From Rikenellaceae bacterium (GTDB lineage: Bacteria > Bacteroidota > Bacteroidia > Bacteroidales > UBA932): 5,958 nucleotides of DNA. The notes beneath the pieces are model-generated. The model saw nothing but the letters and a program-made list of their open reading frames with translations. It was not told the origin of the DNA and ran no database searches. This document shows positions 4,630 through 5,958 of the stretch, piece by piece. Where the stretch lies: contig CAAFZB010000060.1 of assembly GCA_900767405.1 (NCBI GenBank), forward strand, positions 1 to 5,958, given 5' to 3'. The position numbers were made by a program, and so were the translations under genes. The first letter of the stretch is position 1; each line of letters opens with the position of its first letter.

Positions 4630-5958
4630 ATGATGAAAAGAATGATTTTCAGTCTTGCTGTTGCAAGCATTTGCGTGGCTGCGTGCAATCCAGCCAAAGA
4701 AACCAGTCGGGTACCGGCATTGGATTATTCCAACTTGGATACCCTTACCGCTCCCGGAGCCGATTTTTATAAGTATGCAACGGGTGGTTGGCAGAAAAAC
4801 AATCCTTTGAAACCCGAGTTCTCACGCTATGGTGCGTTTGATGTCCTTGCCGAGAACAACGAAATCCGCCTGAACGACCTGTTCAAGGGTCTGGTCTCAT
4901 TGAAGACAGAGGCTGGAAGCGTTGAAAGAAAGATTACCGATCTGTATAAGATGGGGCTTGATTCAACACGTCTTAATACCGAAGGTGCCGCTCCTCTTGA
5001 GAAATATCTTGCGAAAATCGAGACCGAGGTGGTTGACGCCCGCAGTTTTGCAAGGCTCAGCGCCGAGTGTGAACGCAACGGGGCAGCGGGCTTGTTCGGC
5101 TGTTATGCCGAGGCCGACCTGGCAGACAGCGACAATGAAGTCCTTTATATTGGAGAGTCCGGCCTGAGTATGGGAAACAGGGATTACTATCTGCTGGAGC
5201 AACACGCTGCCATACGCGAAGGATTCAAGAATTATCTTGTGAAGATATTCGAACTTGCCGGATATGAAGACGCCGCGGCCCGTGCCCAGGACGCATACGA
5301 CGTGCAGATGGCAATAGCCGAACCTTACTGGTCGATGGTGCAGCAACGCGACATCCAGGCAATGTACAATCCTATGTCGTCCGAAGAAATAATCACGGCA
5401 TACCCGTTCCTGTGCTTTGACGAATATTTCAAGGCTATGGGCATCGGGCCACAGGACAAGGTTATCCTGGAGCAGCCTTCTTATTTCAAGACTGTCAACG
5501 AGCTTGCGTTCATATTGAAACCCAATCAGCTCAAGCACTTCCTTCAGGCCCAGGTTATCGAGAGTTCCTGCAACGCGCTCAGCGATGAGTTCTATGCCGC
5601 ATCTTTTGATTTCTTCTCCAGGCAGATGGCAGGGGCGAAGGAGCCCAAGCCACGCTGGAAGAGAGCTATGAACGTTCCCAACAGGCTTCTCGGCGAGGCG
5701 GTAGGACAGATGTATGTCCAGAAATATTTCCCCGAGGAAGCTAAATCCAAAATGCTTGCAATCGTAAGAAGCATCCAGGCTTCTTTGGGAGAGCATATTG
5801 ACTCATTGGATTGGATGAGCGACGCCACCAAGGCGAAGGCCCACGAGAAGCTGGACAACTTTACAATCAAGATAGGCTACCCGGACAAGTGGAAAGACTA
5901 TTCATCGCTTGAGATAAATCCCGAATCAAGTTATCTGGACAATATGTGTGAGGCATCA
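4630..5958 (+). CDS. pepO: M13 family metallopeptidase lipoprotein (neprilysin/PepO-like), 5' part
   Basis: M13 enzymes are zinc endopeptidases that cut short peptides; Bacteroidales members are envelope lipoproteins or secreted. The reading frame is open to the window end, giving 443 residues of an expected 670-690. The N-terminus MMKRMIFSLA with lipobox VAAC (Cys19) predicts a lipoprotein. The M13 N-terminal domain opens with the hallmark PGADFYKYATGGW (42-54) and includes GNRDYYL. It also has NVPNRLLGEAVGQMYVQKYF (348-367), the LDWMS segment and KIGYPDKWKDYSSLEI (414-429), all typical of the family. The catalytic HExxH and the downstream Glu lie beyond the window, so activity cannot be judged. 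ATG codons at 4630 and 4633 are both possible starts; neither has a Shine-Dalgarno. The gene follows the hydrolase by 20 nt with no convincing terminator between them. A long antisense frame (4963-5796) is only a shadow of this gene. Confidence 0.95.
   Translation, partial: MMKRMIFSLAVASICVAACNPAKETSRVPALDYSNLDTLTAPGADFYKYATGGWQKNNPLKPEFSRYGAFDVLAENNEIRLNDLFKGLVSLKTEAGSVERKITDLYKMGLDSTRLNTEGAAPLEKYLAKIETEVVDARSFARLSAECERNGAAGLFGCYAEADLADSDNEVLYIGESGLSMGNRDYYLLEQHAAIREGFKNYLVKIFELAGYEDAAARAQDAYDVQMAIAEPYWSMVQQRDIQAMYNPMSSEEIITAYPFLCFDEYFKAMGIGPQDKVILEQPSYFKTVNELAFILKPNQLKHFLQAQVIESSCNALSDEFYAASFDFFSRQMAGAKEPKPRWKRAMNVPNRLLGEAVGQMYVQKYFPEEAKSKMLAIVRSIQASLGEHIDSLDWMSDATKAKAHEKLDNFTIKIGYPDKWKDYSSLEINPESSYLDNMCEAS

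Noticed and set aside
4963..5796. Long antisense open frame of 277 codons
   Set aside because: It lies opposite the M13 peptidase gene, whose + strand translation shows clear family motifs throughout; the antisense product has no recognisable motif and is a shadow of the coding frame.

Overview
The window looks like chromosomal DNA from a member of the Bacteroidota, most likely order Bacteroidales. Three things support this. S7, EF-G and S10 all read as Bacteroidales-type proteins. The genes lack Shine-Dalgarno sequences and instead have A/T-rich leaders. Two intergenic sites match the Bacteroidota sigma-ABfr -7 consensus TAnnTTTG. GC content is moderate, by eye. Every gene is on the + strand. 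Genus cannot be decided from this sequence alone.

Positions 1-2752 are the distal end of a str (streptomycin) operon: the 3' part of rpsG (S7), complete fusA (EF-G) and complete rpsJ (S10), with gaps of 15 and 26 nt. These encode translation machinery; S10 also acts as NusE in antitermination. In most Bacteroidales rpsJ runs straight into rplC and the rest of the S10 operon. Here it is followed by a tRNA with its own promoter and then by unrelated genes.

Positions 2753-3177 are non-coding apart from a 74-nt tRNA with anticodon CAT (probably tRNA-Ile2 read through lysidine, otherwise elongator tRNA-Met). The tRNA has a near-ideal promoter whose -7 element lies inside a perfect 9-bp inverted repeat. 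Downstream are a strong terminator hairpin starting in the tRNA acceptor end, a G/C-run hairpin, a second diverged copy of the terminator, and a -7 promoter element for the next gene.

Positions 3178-5958 hold a probable three-gene operon. It contains an AqpZ-type aquaporin with a cysteine cluster at its C-terminus, a small cysteine-rich lipoprotein of the alpha/beta-hydrolase (esterase/peptidase) fold, and the first 443 codons of an M13 (neprilysin/PepO-like) metallopeptidase lipoprotein that runs off the window before its zinc site. The last two products should be lipid-anchored in the cell envelope beside the inner-membrane water channel. No functional link among the three is proven by the sequence.

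I found no CRISPR array, insertion sequence, phage gene or clearly undescribed system. The most noteworthy items are the break in the ribosomal gene cluster, the palindrome overlapping the tRNA promoter, the repeated terminator, and the unusual cysteines in EF-G, the aquaporin and the hydrolase.
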